DNA from: JAGPHI01 sp036661035
GTDB lineage: Bacteria; Bacillota; Clostridia; Oscillospirales; Ruminococcaceae
DNA length: 24,739 nucleotides
NCBI GenBank assembly: GCA_036661035.1
Contig: JAVWZM010000028.1
Span: 1 to 24,739, forward strand
Direction of reading: 5' to 3'
Both the position numbers and the translations under genes were made by a program. Position 1 is the stretch's first letter, and each line of letters starts with the position of its first letter. Of this stretch, positions 1 through 7,241 are shown piece by piece. The notes below the pieces were generated by a model, which saw only the letters and a list, made by a program, of their open reading frames with translations, made no database searches and was not told the origin of the DNA.

Positions 1-42
1 CATAGCGAAACCACCTTTATTTATTAGTATTTATAGCAATGT

Positions 43-72
43 GCGGAATGTATGTGGGCGGAATGTGTGACT
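43..72. repeat. two-copy 15-bp tandem repeat
   Basis: Two adjacent 15-bp units start with GCGGAATGT, at 43 and 58. They lie in the 336-bp gene-free stretch at the left edge, which otherwise holds the 22-bp repeat and a possible promoter. On the minus strand the TGCTATAAA at 31-39 looks like an extended -10 for a gene left of the window. Confidence 0.4.
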
Positions 73-90
73 CGGAACGGTCAAGACCGC

Positions 91-178
91 TGCCTACATT
101 ATGGTTGACAGTTGCATGCATTATGTTTTGCAATTTCCTACATTGTGTTTTACCGTTGCCTACAAAATATTGTTTTGT
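91..178. repeat. four-copy degenerate 22-bp tandem repeat
   Basis: Four consecutive 22-bp units start at 91, 113, 135 and 157. Each begins with a form of TGCCTACATTATG (TGCATGCATTATG, TTCCTACATTGTG and TGCCTACAAAATA in the later copies), followed by a T-rich half. The period is about two helical turns, so the conserved half-sites face one side of the DNA. The block ends about 45 bp upstream of a possible -10 element and 158 bp before the chemoreceptor start. It could be a regulator-binding array or a decayed repeat. Confidence 0.6.
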
Positions 179-223
179 TTATTGTAACATTTGTGTTTTA
201 AAATAACAACTTGTTTTTTTGTG

Positions 224-229
224 TATAAT
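224..229 (+). promoter_or_regulatory. possible -10 element for the chemoreceptor gene
   Basis: A perfect TATAAT lies 107 bp upstream of the GTG start. No good -35 hexamer is seen at 16-18 bp spacing, and a sigma-D type site (TAAA with GCCGATAA) is not convincing either. Assignment is weak. Confidence 0.3.
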
Positions 230-336
230 ATCGGTGTTTTATTGTGTTTTTTACAATCTTTTGTTGATTTTATCCCTTATATGTATTATCATAAGCGTAG
301 GTGAATAATTAATCAAAAGCAAGAGGAGGATTTATT

Positions 337-2391
337 GTGAAAAGTATAAAAGCCAAAATTTTAGTGAACATGATACTTACAGTTGCTGTTTCGCTTATTA
401 TGCTTGGTGCTGTGTGCATTTTTATCAACTATAACAGCACGCAAAAGCTGCTTGGGCAAACTATGACGGAAACTGCCAGTGTTACTGCGGAGCGCATTAG
501 CAAGGACCTTGAGATAGTGATGAATATTGCTAAAGAAACAGGTAGTATTGCGCGGCTTTCTGCCGAAACAAGCACCGTTGCAGACAAGCAAACCATAATA
601 GACCAAAAGGTGAAAACCTATGGTTTTGCAAGAGGCAACATATTAGACGCAAGCGGCAAAAGCATATTCGATGGGAAAGATTTTTCCGACCGCGATTATT
701 TTAAAGCCGCTATGAAGGGCGAGGGATATGTAAGCGACCCTGTGCTTAGCAAAATTACAGGAACATATTCTTTGATAATTGCCGCCCCTTTGTGGGACAA
801 GGGCATACCCGGCACAAGAGTAGTGGGCGCAGTATACTTTGCGCCGCAGCCGGAATTTTTAATAGACATCGTTTCGGAAATTAAAGTAAGCCCTACAGGC
901 TCTTGCTATATTATTGATAAAAACGGCTTTACCATTGCCGATCCAAATATCGACGCTGTGAATAACCGCGAAAATATCCAAGAAATGGCTAAAACAGACA
1001 GTAGCTTGAAAGTGCTTTCTGATATCCACGACAGAATGCACGCCGGCGAAACAGGCTTTCATAAATACATATTTGGCGGCGTACCTAAGTTTTCGGGCTT
1101 TGCGCCTATACCTGCCGCCGCAGGGTGGAGCGTGGCTATCACCGCCCACACGTCGGACTTTATGCAGTCTACCTACACAGGCATACTTATTACCGTGGCA
1201 CTGCTTGTAGTTTCTATATTAATGGCGGTATTGCTTGCATTTGCACTGGCAAACGGCATAGGCAAGCCCATTACTGCATGCAAAGACAGGCTTTTGCTAT
1301 TGGCAGAGGGCAACCTTACAGCCCCTGTGCCCGACATTAAGGCAAAGGACGAAACAGGCATGCTTGCCGACGCAACCGTTACTATTGTAGACGCGCTAAA
1401 CGGCATGATTGGCGACGTGGGATACTTACTGGGCGAAATGGCAAACGGCAATTTCGACATTAAGAGCAAAAACCGCGAGGTTTACGTGGGCGATTTTAGC
1501 GCATTGCTTGAGTCTGTACGCGAGATAAACAGCAATTTAAGCGACGCTTTAACCCAGATTAACATCGCGTCTGACCAAGTGTCCGGTGGCTCCGACCAAG
1601 TGTCGGCAGGTGCGCAGGCACTTAGCCAAGGTGCTACAGAGCAAGCAAGCAGCGTAGAGGAGCTGGCGGCGTCTATCACCGAGATATCCGCGCAGGTACG
1701 CCAAAACGCAGAGAGCGCGAAAAACGCAAGCTCGCTATCTATAGAAACAAGCGAATCTGTAACCATAGGCAACAACAAGATGCAAGAGCTTATCGCTGCC
1801 ATGGGCGACATCAGCCGCTCGTCACAGGAAATAGGCAAGGTTATCAAAACCATAGAGGACATTGCGTTCCAGACGAATATCCTTGCACTTAATGCCGCTG
1901 TAGAGGCGGCGCGTGCAGGGGCTGCCGGCAAAGGCTTTGCCGTAGTGGCAGACGAAGTGCGCAATCTGGCAAGCAAATCTGCCGAGGCGGCAAAGGGCAC
2001 AACGGAGCTTATCGCTGGCTCGGTAGCGTCGGTAAAACGCGGCACTACCCTTGCAGACGATACCGCTAAGGCACTTACAGCCGTAGTAACAGACACCACC
2101 GAGGTAACACGCATTATCAACGAAATATCCAGTGCCAGCGACGAGCAAGCTACATCTATCGCACAGGTAACACTGGGCGTAGACCAGATATCCTCCGTAG
2201 TACAAACAAACTCTGCCACAGCAGAGGAATCTGCCGCCGCAAGCGAGGAGCTATCGGGCCAAGCGCAAATGCTTAAAGACCTTGTAGCACAGTTTACCGT
2301 AGCAGGTGCCTCCGAGGCAAAAAAGCCCACAGAAAAAGCCGCCGTTCAAAAAAACGAATATAGCGACTTCGACATGGGAAGCAAATATTAA
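337..2391 (+). CDS. methyl-accepting chemotaxis protein with a dCache sensor domain
   Basis: A transmembrane chemoreceptor that would pass ligand signals to CheA/CheW. Its 684 residues run as follows: TM helix 1 at about 10-31; an extracytoplasmic double-Cache-like sensor at about 35-278, with the RDYFKAA segment near 119; TM helix 2 at about 282-304; HAMP at about 305-360; then a cytoplasmic signalling domain. The hairpin tip IAFQTNILALNAAVEAARAG is at 509-528, which fixes the family. It has no C-terminal CheR-binding pentapeptide and ends in DMGSKY. The GTG start follows AAGAGGAGGA at a good distance. No che genes are nearby, so it is an orphan receptor; the ligand cannot be told from sequence alone. 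Confidence 0.95.
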   Translation: MKSIKAKILVNMILTVAVSLIMLGAVCIFINYNSTQKLLGQTMTETASVTAERISKDLEIVMNIAKETGSIARLSAETSTVADKQTIIDQKVKTYGFARGNILDASGKSIFDGKDFSDRDYFKAAMKGEGYVSDPVLSKITGTYSLIIAAPLWDKGIPGTRVVGAVYFAPQPEFLIDIVSEIKVSPTGSCYIIDKNGFTIADPNIDAVNNRENIQEMAKTDSSLKVLSDIHDRMHAGETGFHKYIFGGVPKFSGFAPIPAAAGWSVAITAHTSDFMQSTYTGILITVALLVVSILMAVLLAFALANGIGKPITACKDRLLLLAEGNLTAPVPDIKAKDETGMLADATVTIVDALNGMIGDVGYLLGEMANGNFDIKSKNREVYVGDFSALLESVREINSNLSDALTQINIASDQVSGGSDQVSAGAQALSQGATEQASSVEELAASITEISAQVRQNAESAKNASSLSIETSESVTIGNNKMQELIAAMGDISRSSQEIGKVIKTIEDIAFQTNILALNAAVEAARAGAAGKGFAVVADEVRNLASKSAEAAKGTTELIAGSVASVKRGTTLADDTAKALTAVVTDTTEVTRIINEISSASDEQATSIAQVTLGVDQISSVVQTNSATAEESAAASEELSGQAQMLKDLVAQFTVAGASEAKKPTEKAAVQKNEYSDFDMGSKY

Positions 2392-2403
2392 TAAATAGCC
2401 TTT

Positions 2404-2427
2404 AATAACAGCCGCAAGGCGGTTATT
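2404..2427. other. GNRA-looped hairpin after the chemoreceptor gene
   Basis: AATAACAGCC and GGCGGTTATT form a 10-bp stem with one mismatch around a GCAA tetraloop, 12 bp past the stop codon. No T-tract follows, so it may stabilise the mRNA 3' end rather than terminate. Confidence 0.45.
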
Positions 2428-2481
2428 ATCACACGGCTCGCGGCACGATTAACCATGTGTCCTATCTTGCGCACGCTCTGT

Positions 2482-2506
2482 AGGGGCGGGGCTCTGCTCC
2501 GCCCGT
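2482..2506. repeat. GC-rich hairpin repeat, intergenic type
   Basis: GGGCGGGGC at 2484-2492 pairs with GCTCCGCCC at 2496-2504 (one G-U pair) across a 3-nt loop, within AGGGGCGGGGCTCTGCTCC. From memory, sequences of this kind recur as dispersed intergenic hairpins in clostridial genomes. Only one copy is in this window. Confidence 0.5.
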
Positions 2507-2580
2507 GGGCTAATCACATAGCAAAGCTGCAAATATGGCACAACAAGGCTATTTATCGGCTATATTTTAACACATTGCAC

Positions 2581-2630
2581 AAATCCGCTTTGGCTCGGCA
2601 TTTAATGCCCTGATCAAAGCGGATTTTTTG
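2581..2630 (+). terminator. Rho-independent terminator downstream of the chemoreceptor gene
   Basis: AAATCCGCTTTG (2581-2592) and CAAAGCGGATTT (2615-2626) form a perfect 12-bp stem followed by a run of T. The loop holds a small GGCA/TGCC hairpin. It likely ends the transcript from 337-2391. Confidence 0.8.
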
Positions 2631-2693
2631 CGGCTTAATGGCTTTTGCTTTGCACTTGGCTGTTTGCAATCTGCGGCTTTTATTTTACAGCTA

Positions 2694-2722
2694 TTGATTG
2701 TTTTACAAAATTATGGTATTCT
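2694..2722 (+). promoter_or_regulatory. promoter ahead of the cobalamin riboswitch
   Basis: TTGATT (2694-2699), a 17-bp spacer and TATTCT (2717-2722) give a plausible sigma-A promoter. Transcription would start near 2729, just before the riboswitch P1 stem. Confidence 0.5.
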
Positions 2723-2744
2723 TTAAAAAGAAAATTTAATAATA

Positions 2745-2861
2745 TTGCAAGCATGTTCCGGGGAAGCTGGGTATAGACGCCCACACGGTTCCGCCACTGT
2801 GAAGTATTTTGCGCTTTTGTATTAGGGCGCTTAATAATAAGTCAGATTACCGGGCTTGCAA
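2745..2861 (+). promoter_or_regulatory. cobalamin riboswitch aptamer
   Basis: The conserved core is clear: GGGAAGC near 2761, a small hairpin, then CGGTTCCGCCACTGTGA near 2786-2802, and a B12-box-like AAGTCAGATTACCGG at 2839-2853. TTGCAAGC (2745-2752) and GCTTGCAA (2854-2861) close the P1 stem perfectly. It is a known RNA family that binds cobalamin and lowers expression of B12 uptake or synthesis genes. It sits between a promoter and a terminator, upstream of the DUF4430/ECF-S pair, which implies transcriptional control of corrinoid uptake. The exact ligand subclass is unclear. Confidence 0.9.
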
Positions 2862-2903
2862 TGTGCGTTATTCACGAGAATGAATACGGTACATTATGAA
2901 AAT

Positions 2904-2937
2904 AAAGCACCTGTATTTTAAGTACGGGTGCTTTTTA
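2904..2937 (+). terminator. expression-platform terminator of the cobalamin riboswitch
   Basis: AAAGCACCTGTA (2904-2915) pairs with TACGGGTGCTTT (2923-2934), with one wobble pair, and T residues follow. Its place 43 bp after the aptamer suggests ligand-controlled termination. Confidence 0.8.
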
Positions 2938-2948
2938 TTTATCATTTG

Positions 2949-3110
2949 TACGGCACAAGGCGGCTTTGCTTAAAGCCCGCTTTGCTTAGCATGGCTAAGT
3001 GGCTTGGCATAGCTAGGCGGCTGTGCTTGGCGCGGCTGTGCGGCTTTGGCTTGCATGGCTAGGCAAGCTTTGCATTGCGCGGCTGTGCGGCTTTGGCTTT
3101 ATCTGCCGCT
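2949..3110. repeat. low-complexity GGCTNNGC-rich repeat tract
   Basis: About 160 bp is built from variants of GGCTTTGC, GGCTGTGC and GGCATGGCTA. A 23-bp unit beginning GCGCGGCTGTGCGGCTTTGG occurs exactly at 3030-3052 and again at 3077-3099, 47 bp apart. The tract lies between the riboswitch terminator and the DUF4430 start, so it would be in the 5' leader of that mRNA. No open reading frame is supported. Confidence 0.6.
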
Positions 3111-3167
3111 TTGTGCTGTTAATAACGAATTAAATTATTCTGATATTGAAATAAAGGGAGAAACAAC

Positions 3168-3563
3168 ATGAAAGCAAAAAACAAGAAAATTCTCATTGCC
3201 CTTGCGTCACTGCTTGGCGCTATCGTCATTTTAGCAGGTGCTTATTTTATATTTGCGCCAAAAGGTCAAGCCGGTGCTAAAGAGATTGCCGTGCAGGTAA
3301 TGTTTGCCGACAAATCCACAAAGGATTTCGACATTAAAACAAACGCCGAATTTTTGGGCGATGCTTTACTGGACGAAAAAATTGTAGAGGGCGATATGGG
3401 GCAATACGGCCTGTTTATCACCAAGGTAGACGGTGTAGCCGCAAATGCCGCCAAAAACGAGTGGTGGTGCATTACTAAAGCAGGCGAACAGGTGAACACA
3501 GGCGCCGACACTACACCTATTGCAGACGGCGACACCTTTGAGCTTACTTTAAGCACATACTAA
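3168..3563 (+). CDS. membrane-anchored DUF4430 (transcobalamin-like C-terminal) protein
   Basis: A 131-residue protein with one N-terminal signal anchor (about 9-30) and a single small extracytoplasmic domain (about 38-131). The end of the domain has the family pattern: NEWWCITKAGEQVNTG with Trp99-Trp100, then ADGDTFEL with Asp120-Gly121-Asp122. DUF4430 (PF14478) resembles, from memory, the C-terminal beta domain of intrinsic factor and transcobalamin, which contacts cobalamin. The gene follows a cobalamin riboswitch and abuts an ECF S component, so a corrinoid-binding role on the outer membrane face is the best inference. It has no lipobox. The ATG follows AAAGGGAG at 3153-3160. Binding is not proven by sequence. 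Confidence 0.82.
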   Translation: MKAKNKKILIALASLLGAIVILAGAYFIFAPKGQAGAKEIAVQVMFADKSTKDFDIKTNAEFLGDALLDEKIVEGDMGQYGLFITKVDGVAANAAKNEWWCITKAGEQVNTGADTTPIADGDTFELTLSTY

Positions 3564-3564
3564 T

Positions 3565-4074
3565 ATGCGCGCTAAAAAGCTTGCCCTTGGTGCTATATTA
3601 GCCGCAATACTTATGGTAGCGCAGGTGGTGCTTTCGTTTTTGCCTAATATAGAGCTTTGCTCCTTACTGATAATATTGTACACCCTTTGCTTTACGCCTG
3701 CTGTTGCCATATGGGCTGTGGCTGTGTTTGTGATTTTGCAAGGGCTTTTGTACGGCTTTGGCATATGGTGGTTTAGCTGGCTGTATATTTGGCCTGTGCT
3801 GATACTCTTTGCGTGGTTTTTCCGCCGCAACACCTCCGCTGTGCTTTGGGCGGTTATCGCAGGGGTATTTGGGCTTTGCTTTGGTGCGCTTTGCGCCCTG
3901 CCATATTTTATTACAGGTGGGCTTTACGCAGGCATCAGCTATTGGTTTGCCGGTATTCCCTTTGATATAGCCCACTGCGTGGGCAATTTTGTGCTGACCT
4001 TGGCTTTATTTAAGCCGCTGTACAAATGCTTTAACGGCATATACACAAAGGAATTTTTAGGCGTAAGCTATTAA
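3565..4074 (+). CDS. ECF transporter S component, probable corrinoid specificity
   Basis: A 169-residue, very hydrophobic protein with five to six predicted membrane helices, a basic N-terminus (MRAKKLALGA) and the size typical of energy-coupling-factor substrate-binding subunits. The stop of the DUF4430 gene and this ATG are one base apart with no separate strong Shine-Dalgarno, so translation is probably coupled. No EcfA or EcfT gene is nearby, as expected for group II S components that share one energising module encoded elsewhere. Cobalamin or a corrinoid precursor is inferred from the riboswitch and the DUF4430 neighbour, not from recognised binding residues; another vitamin remains possible. 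Confidence 0.8.
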   Translation: MRAKKLALGAILAAILMVAQVVLSFLPNIELCSLLIILYTLCFTPAVAIWAVAVFVILQGLLYGFGIWWFSWLYIWPVLILFAWFFRRNTSAVLWAVIAGVFGLCFGALCALPYFITGGLYAGISYWFAGIPFDIAHCVGNFVLTLALFKPLYKCFNGIYTKEFLGVSY

Positions 4075-4092
4075 CTGCAATGGTTTAACTGC

Positions 4093-4161
4093 GGTTAATT
4101 TCCAAGATTAAAATTGCCACATTTTTCAGCTATGGTTGATTTTCAAGATTAAAATTGCCAC
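4093..4161. repeat. 28-bp direct repeat, two copies
   Basis: Copies at 4093-4120 and 4134-4161 share CAAGATTAAAATTGCCAC at their 3' ends and differ at two positions overall, 41 bp apart. They follow the ECF-S gene by 18 bp and precede the metNIQ promoter by about 100 bp. No function is evident. The rest of 4162-4257 is AT-rich with no feature seen. Confidence 0.6.
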
Positions 4162-4257
4162 CAATGCCCTACCACACTAAATTTCGTATCAAATTCCGCT
4201 GTAAAGCTTACTTTGGGATATTAACTTTTTATTTTTTTACTTTTTTCCCTCGAAAGC

Positions 4258-4285
4258 TTGACAGCGGCAATTTTCGCGCTATAAT
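4258..4285 (+). promoter_or_regulatory. consensus sigma-A promoter for the T-box/metNIQ transcript
   Basis: TTGACA (4258-4263) and TATAAT (4280-4285) are both perfect, with a 16-bp spacer. Transcription would begin near 4292, just before the T-box leader. Confidence 0.9.
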
Positions 4286-4304
4286 ATATTTATATCTTTC
4301 ATAA

Positions 4305-4584
4305 GATAAAGACATTGACGAAGATGAGTAAGCCTTATAAGCTTTCCAAGAGAGCCTCAGCCGGTGAAAAGAGGTAAAGCGAGTATAGCCGAATATGGTC
4401 TTTCGAGTTGCGCAGGCGAATTTGTTTAGCTTGCGACGGGCGCACCCGTTACAGTGCCGCGCTGTAAGCTATGTTTAGCCGCAGTGTATAAGGCTTTTTC
4501 CGCAAGGAATAAGCGAATTTAAGGTGGTACCACGAAGCTTTTATGCTCTCGTCCTTGTTTAACAGCAAGGACGAGAGTTTTTTT
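4305..4584 (+). promoter_or_regulatory. T-box riboswitch, probable tRNA-Met specificity
   Basis: This leader senses uncharged tRNA and prevents termination when the amino acid is short. The T-box proper, AAGGTGGTACCACG, is at 4521-4534. Upstream are the AGTA-type motif (GATGAGTAAG, near 4324), AGAGAGCC and GGTGAAAAG of stem I, then GCCGAATATGGTCTTTCGAG, where ATG (4395-4397) is the likely specifier codon. TAT in an adjacent register would mean Tyr, but the downstream methionine transporter favours ATG. A terminator follows directly. Between the terminator and metN (4585-4733) I see only the ribosome-binding site. Confidence 0.93.
4546..4584 (+). terminator. T-box terminator
   Basis: CTCTCGTCCTTG (4546-4557) and CAAGGACGAGAG (4566-4577) form a perfect 12-bp stem followed by seven T. 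It is the alternative to the antiterminator formed by the T-box sequence. Confidence 0.92.
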
Positions 4585-4733
4585 GTTTTTACAAGCATTA
4601 CCACGCGACATGCTTTCAAACAGCTTGTTCTTCATTAAAAACTCTGCATGCCAAATAAAGCCGCTATACAAATAAATTATCATGGAATATTGCATATTTA
4701 AGCATTTTCATATCTACAACAGGAGGATATATC

Positions 4734-5483
4734 TTGATACAAATCGAAAATCTTACCAAAATATTTAAAACAAGCGGGGCACCCGTTATCGCCCTTGAGG
4801 ACGTAAGCCTTACGGTGAAAGATGGCGACATCTTTGGCATTATCGGCATGAGCGGCGCAGGCAAATCCACACTTTTGCGCTGTTTGTCCATGCTAGAGGT
4901 GCCCACAAGCGGGCAAATATTACTGGACGGCATCGACACCACCACCCTAAAGGGGCGCGCACTTATAGATATGCGCCGCAAAATGGGAGTGGTATTTCAA
5001 GGCTATAACCTCTTGATGCAAAAAAGCGTTCACGACAATATCGCTTTTCCCCTATCCCTTGCCAAAACACCGAAAGACGTCGAAAAGGCGCGTGTGGAGG
5101 AGCTTTTGGAGCTTGTGGGGCTTAGCGACAAGGCTCTTGCATATCCAAGCCAGCTTTCCGGCGGGCAAAAACAGCGTGTTGCCATAGCGCGCGCCCTTGC
5201 CACACACCCCGAAGTGCTTTTATGCGACGAGCCTACAAGCGCCCTCGACAGCCTTACCACAAAGGCAGTTTTGCAGCTTTTGAAAGACATTAACCGCAAA
5301 ATGGGCGTGACCATAATGATAATTACCCACGAAATGAGCGTGGTTAAAGCCATTTGCAATCGTGTGGCAGTTATAGATAATTCGCATTTTGTTGAGGAGG
5401 GCTTTACCGAGGACGTGTTCCAAAGCCCCACAAGCCCTATCACAAAAATGCTGCTTGGAAACGAGGTGATAAACGATGCTTGA
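4734..5483 (+). CDS. metN: methionine ABC transporter ATP-binding protein, lacking the NIL domain
   Basis: The ATPase subunit that powers methionine import with MetI and MetQ. Walker A GMSGAGKST is at 38-46, the ABC signature LSGGQKQ at about 141-147, and Walker B VLLCDEP with the TSALD D-loop at about 161-172. It has 249 residues, whereas typical MetN has about 340 and carries a C-terminal NIL domain that binds methionine and shuts the transporter (known for E. coli MetN). Here the protein ends soon after the ATPase fold. The start is TTG, seven bases after AGGAGG (4721-4726); no nearby ATG fits. Control is by the T-box. Confidence 0.92.
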   Translation: MIQIENLTKIFKTSGAPVIALEDVSLTVKDGDIFGIIGMSGAGKSTLLRCLSMLEVPTSGQILLDGIDTTTLKGRALIDMRRKMGVVFQGYNLLMQKSVHDNIAFPLSLAKTPKDVEKARVEELLELVGLSDKALAYPSQLSGGQKQRVAIARALATHPEVLLCDEPTSALDSLTTKAVLQLLKDINRKMGVTIMIITHEMSVVKAICNRVAVIDNSHFVEEGFTEDVFQSPTSPITKMLLGNEVINDA

Positions 5484-6144
5484 GATACTGACTAAATATT
5501 CCGAAATGCTTATTATAGGCACTATTGATACGTTATATATGACGTTGATTTCGGCTGTATTTGCCTATATTCTCGGCGTTCCTATGGGCGTGGCATTATT
5601 TGCAACCAAGTCCGGCGGCATATCGCCAAACAAGCCATTTAACACCGCATTTGGGTGGATAGTAAACATATTGCGCAGCATACCGTTTATCATATTGATG
5701 ATATCCTTATTCCCCCTTACACGCGCGATTATCGGCACTATTATCGGGCGCAACGCGGCAATAGTGGCGCTATCCATTGCGGCCGCGCCATTTGTGGCAA
5801 GAATGATAGAGCAAAGCCTTGAGGAGATAGACACAGGAGTTATTGAGGCGGCGCGCTGTATGGGCGCAACCAATATGCAGATTATCCTAAAGGTGCTGCT
5901 TGTAGAAAGTGTGCCGGGCATTGTGCGCGGCATGTCTATCACCACTATCACACTTATCGGCTACAGTGCCATGGCAGGCGCAGTGGGCGCAGGCGGCCTT
6001 GGCAATATCGGTATCAATTACGGATATAATCGCTTTGAGCCTAAGGTGATGTATCTTACAGTGATAATATTAGTAGTGATTGTATGCGTAATCCAGTGGA
6101 TATTTAATCTGCTTGCGCGAAAGCTGGATAAACGCAATCAATAA
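5476..6144 (+). CDS. metI: methionine ABC transporter permease
   Basis: A 222-residue permease with about five membrane helices, forming the channel of the methionine importer. The cytoplasmic coupling segment EAARCMGATNMQI, with the EAA-loop pattern, is at about 124-136, and the C-terminal part has the AMAGAVGAGGLGNIGINYGY stretch typical of MetI. It overlaps the metN stop by 8 bp and has GAGGTG just upstream, so the two are translationally linked. Length matches the family. Function is assigned from the permease pattern together with flanking metN and metQ. Confidence 0.93.
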   Translation: MLEILTKYSEMLIIGTIDTLYMTLISAVFAYILGVPMGVALFATKSGGISPNKPFNTAFGWIVNILRSIPFIILMISLFPLTRAIIGTIIGRNAAIVALSIAAAPFVARMIEQSLEEIDTGVIEAARCMGATNMQIILKVLLVESVPGIVRGMSITTITLIGYSAMAGAVGAGGLGNIGINYGYNRFEPKVMYLTVIILVVIVCVIQWIFNLLARKLDKRNQ

Positions 6145-6220
6145 ATCGCAAAGCCGCTAACACCATTGCGGCACGCCGAAACAAACGTAAATTAACAATA
6201 TTAATTAAGGAGAAATAAAC

Positions 6221-7030
6221 ATGAAAAAGATAATAACAATAGCCCTTGCGGCGGCTCTTACCCTTAGCCTTGCATCTTGCGGAAATAAAGCCAAGGTAGA
6301 CGACGGCATACTGAAAGTGGGCGCGTCACCTGCGCCACATGCGGAAATATTAGAGGTAGTAAAGCCTATTTTGGAAAAAGAAGGCATCACACTTGAAGTG
6401 GTGGAATTTACCGACTACGTTATACCAAACACTTCCTTGGATAACGGCGATTTGGACGCAAACTATTTTCAGCACGAGCCGTATTTATTGCAGTTTAACA
6501 AAGAAAACAAAACCGATTTAGTATCTGCCGGTGCAATACATTTTGAGCCACTTGGCATTTATCCGGGCAAAACCGCAACTATTGCAGACATTAAAGACGG
6601 TGCAATGATAGCCATACCCAACGACGCAACAAACGGCGCACGCGCCTTGCTTTTGCTTGAGGCAAACGGCATTATCACGCTGACAGGCGACAAAGGGCTT
6701 GAATCCACCGTGCTTGACATAGACAAAGCAGCAAGCAAAAAAGTGGATATAAAAGAGCTTGCCGCAGAGCAGATACCAAACACCATTAAAGACGTGGATT
6801 TAGCGGTAATTAACGGCAACTACGCCATTGGTGCAGGCATAAACAAAACCGTGCTTGCCAGCGAAGATCCTAAAGGCGCAGTGGCACAGGCCCGTGCAAA
6901 CATTATCGCCGTGCAAAAAGGCAACGAGGACAGCAAGGATATCAAGGCGTTAATCAAAGCACTGCAAAGCGACGAAGTGCGCAAGTTTATCGAAAGCAAA
7001 TACGACGGCAGCGTTGTGCCTGTATTTTAA
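6221..7030 (+). CDS. metQ: methionine-binding lipoprotein (NlpA family)
   Basis: The substrate-binding protein of the methionine importer, held on the outer membrane face by lipid. The signal peptide ends in the lipobox LASC (Cys20). The mature part opens with LKVGASPAPHAEILE and carries NGDLDANYFQHEPYLLQF and IAIPNDATNGARALLLLE, all hallmarks of NlpA/MetQ proteins. Its length of 269 residues is usual. The ATG follows AAGGAG, 76 bp after metI. An inverted repeat terminator lies 104 bp downstream, so metNIQ form one transcript. Other small amino acids are possible ligands, but the Met T-box argues for methionine. Confidence 0.94.
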   Translation: MKKIITIALAAALTLSLASCGNKAKVDDGILKVGASPAPHAEILEVVKPILEKEGITLEVVEFTDYVIPNTSLDNGDLDANYFQHEPYLLQFNKENKTDLVSAGAIHFEPLGIYPGKTATIADIKDGAMIAIPNDATNGARALLLLEANGIITLTGDKGLESTVLDIDKAASKKVDIKELAAEQIPNTIKDVDLAVINGNYAIGAGINKTVLASEDPKGAVAQARANIIAVQKGNEDSKDIKALIKALQSDEVRKFIESKYDGSVVPVF

Positions 7031-7133
7031 CAAATGCTTGAAAGCTTGAGTATCTTTTGGCTTTAGTATGTAAGCTATAAGCTAAATGGCGGCTTACGTA
7101 TACTGTGCATTGAATAAATGCTCTATACTAAAT

Positions 7134-7170
7134 ATGGGCGGCATCGGTAATACCGATGCCGCCCATTTAT
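7134..7170. terminator. terminator between metQ and the minus-strand sigma operon
   Basis: ATGGGCGGCATCGGTA (7134-7149) and TACCGATGCCGCCCAT (7151-7166) are perfect inverted arms around one base. Only a short T-rich tail (TTAT) follows on the plus strand. It sits between converging transcripts and may serve both. Confidence 0.7.
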
Positions 7171-7241
7171 GTTATGCGTATAAGCTAATCCTATTTTCCA
7201 AAATGAAAACGTCTTTACTTGTGCCGCATTTATTCCGTAGA

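Noticed and set aside
91..178. CRISPR-like array
   Set aside because: The four 22-bp units are contiguous with no spacers, are degenerate, and no cas genes are nearby.
1482..2330. 282-residue minus-strand ORF
   Set aside because: It is antisense to the chemoreceptor signalling domain and is Ser/Ala/Thr-rich low-complexity sequence, as expected from the mirror frame of a conserved gene; no ribosome-binding site.
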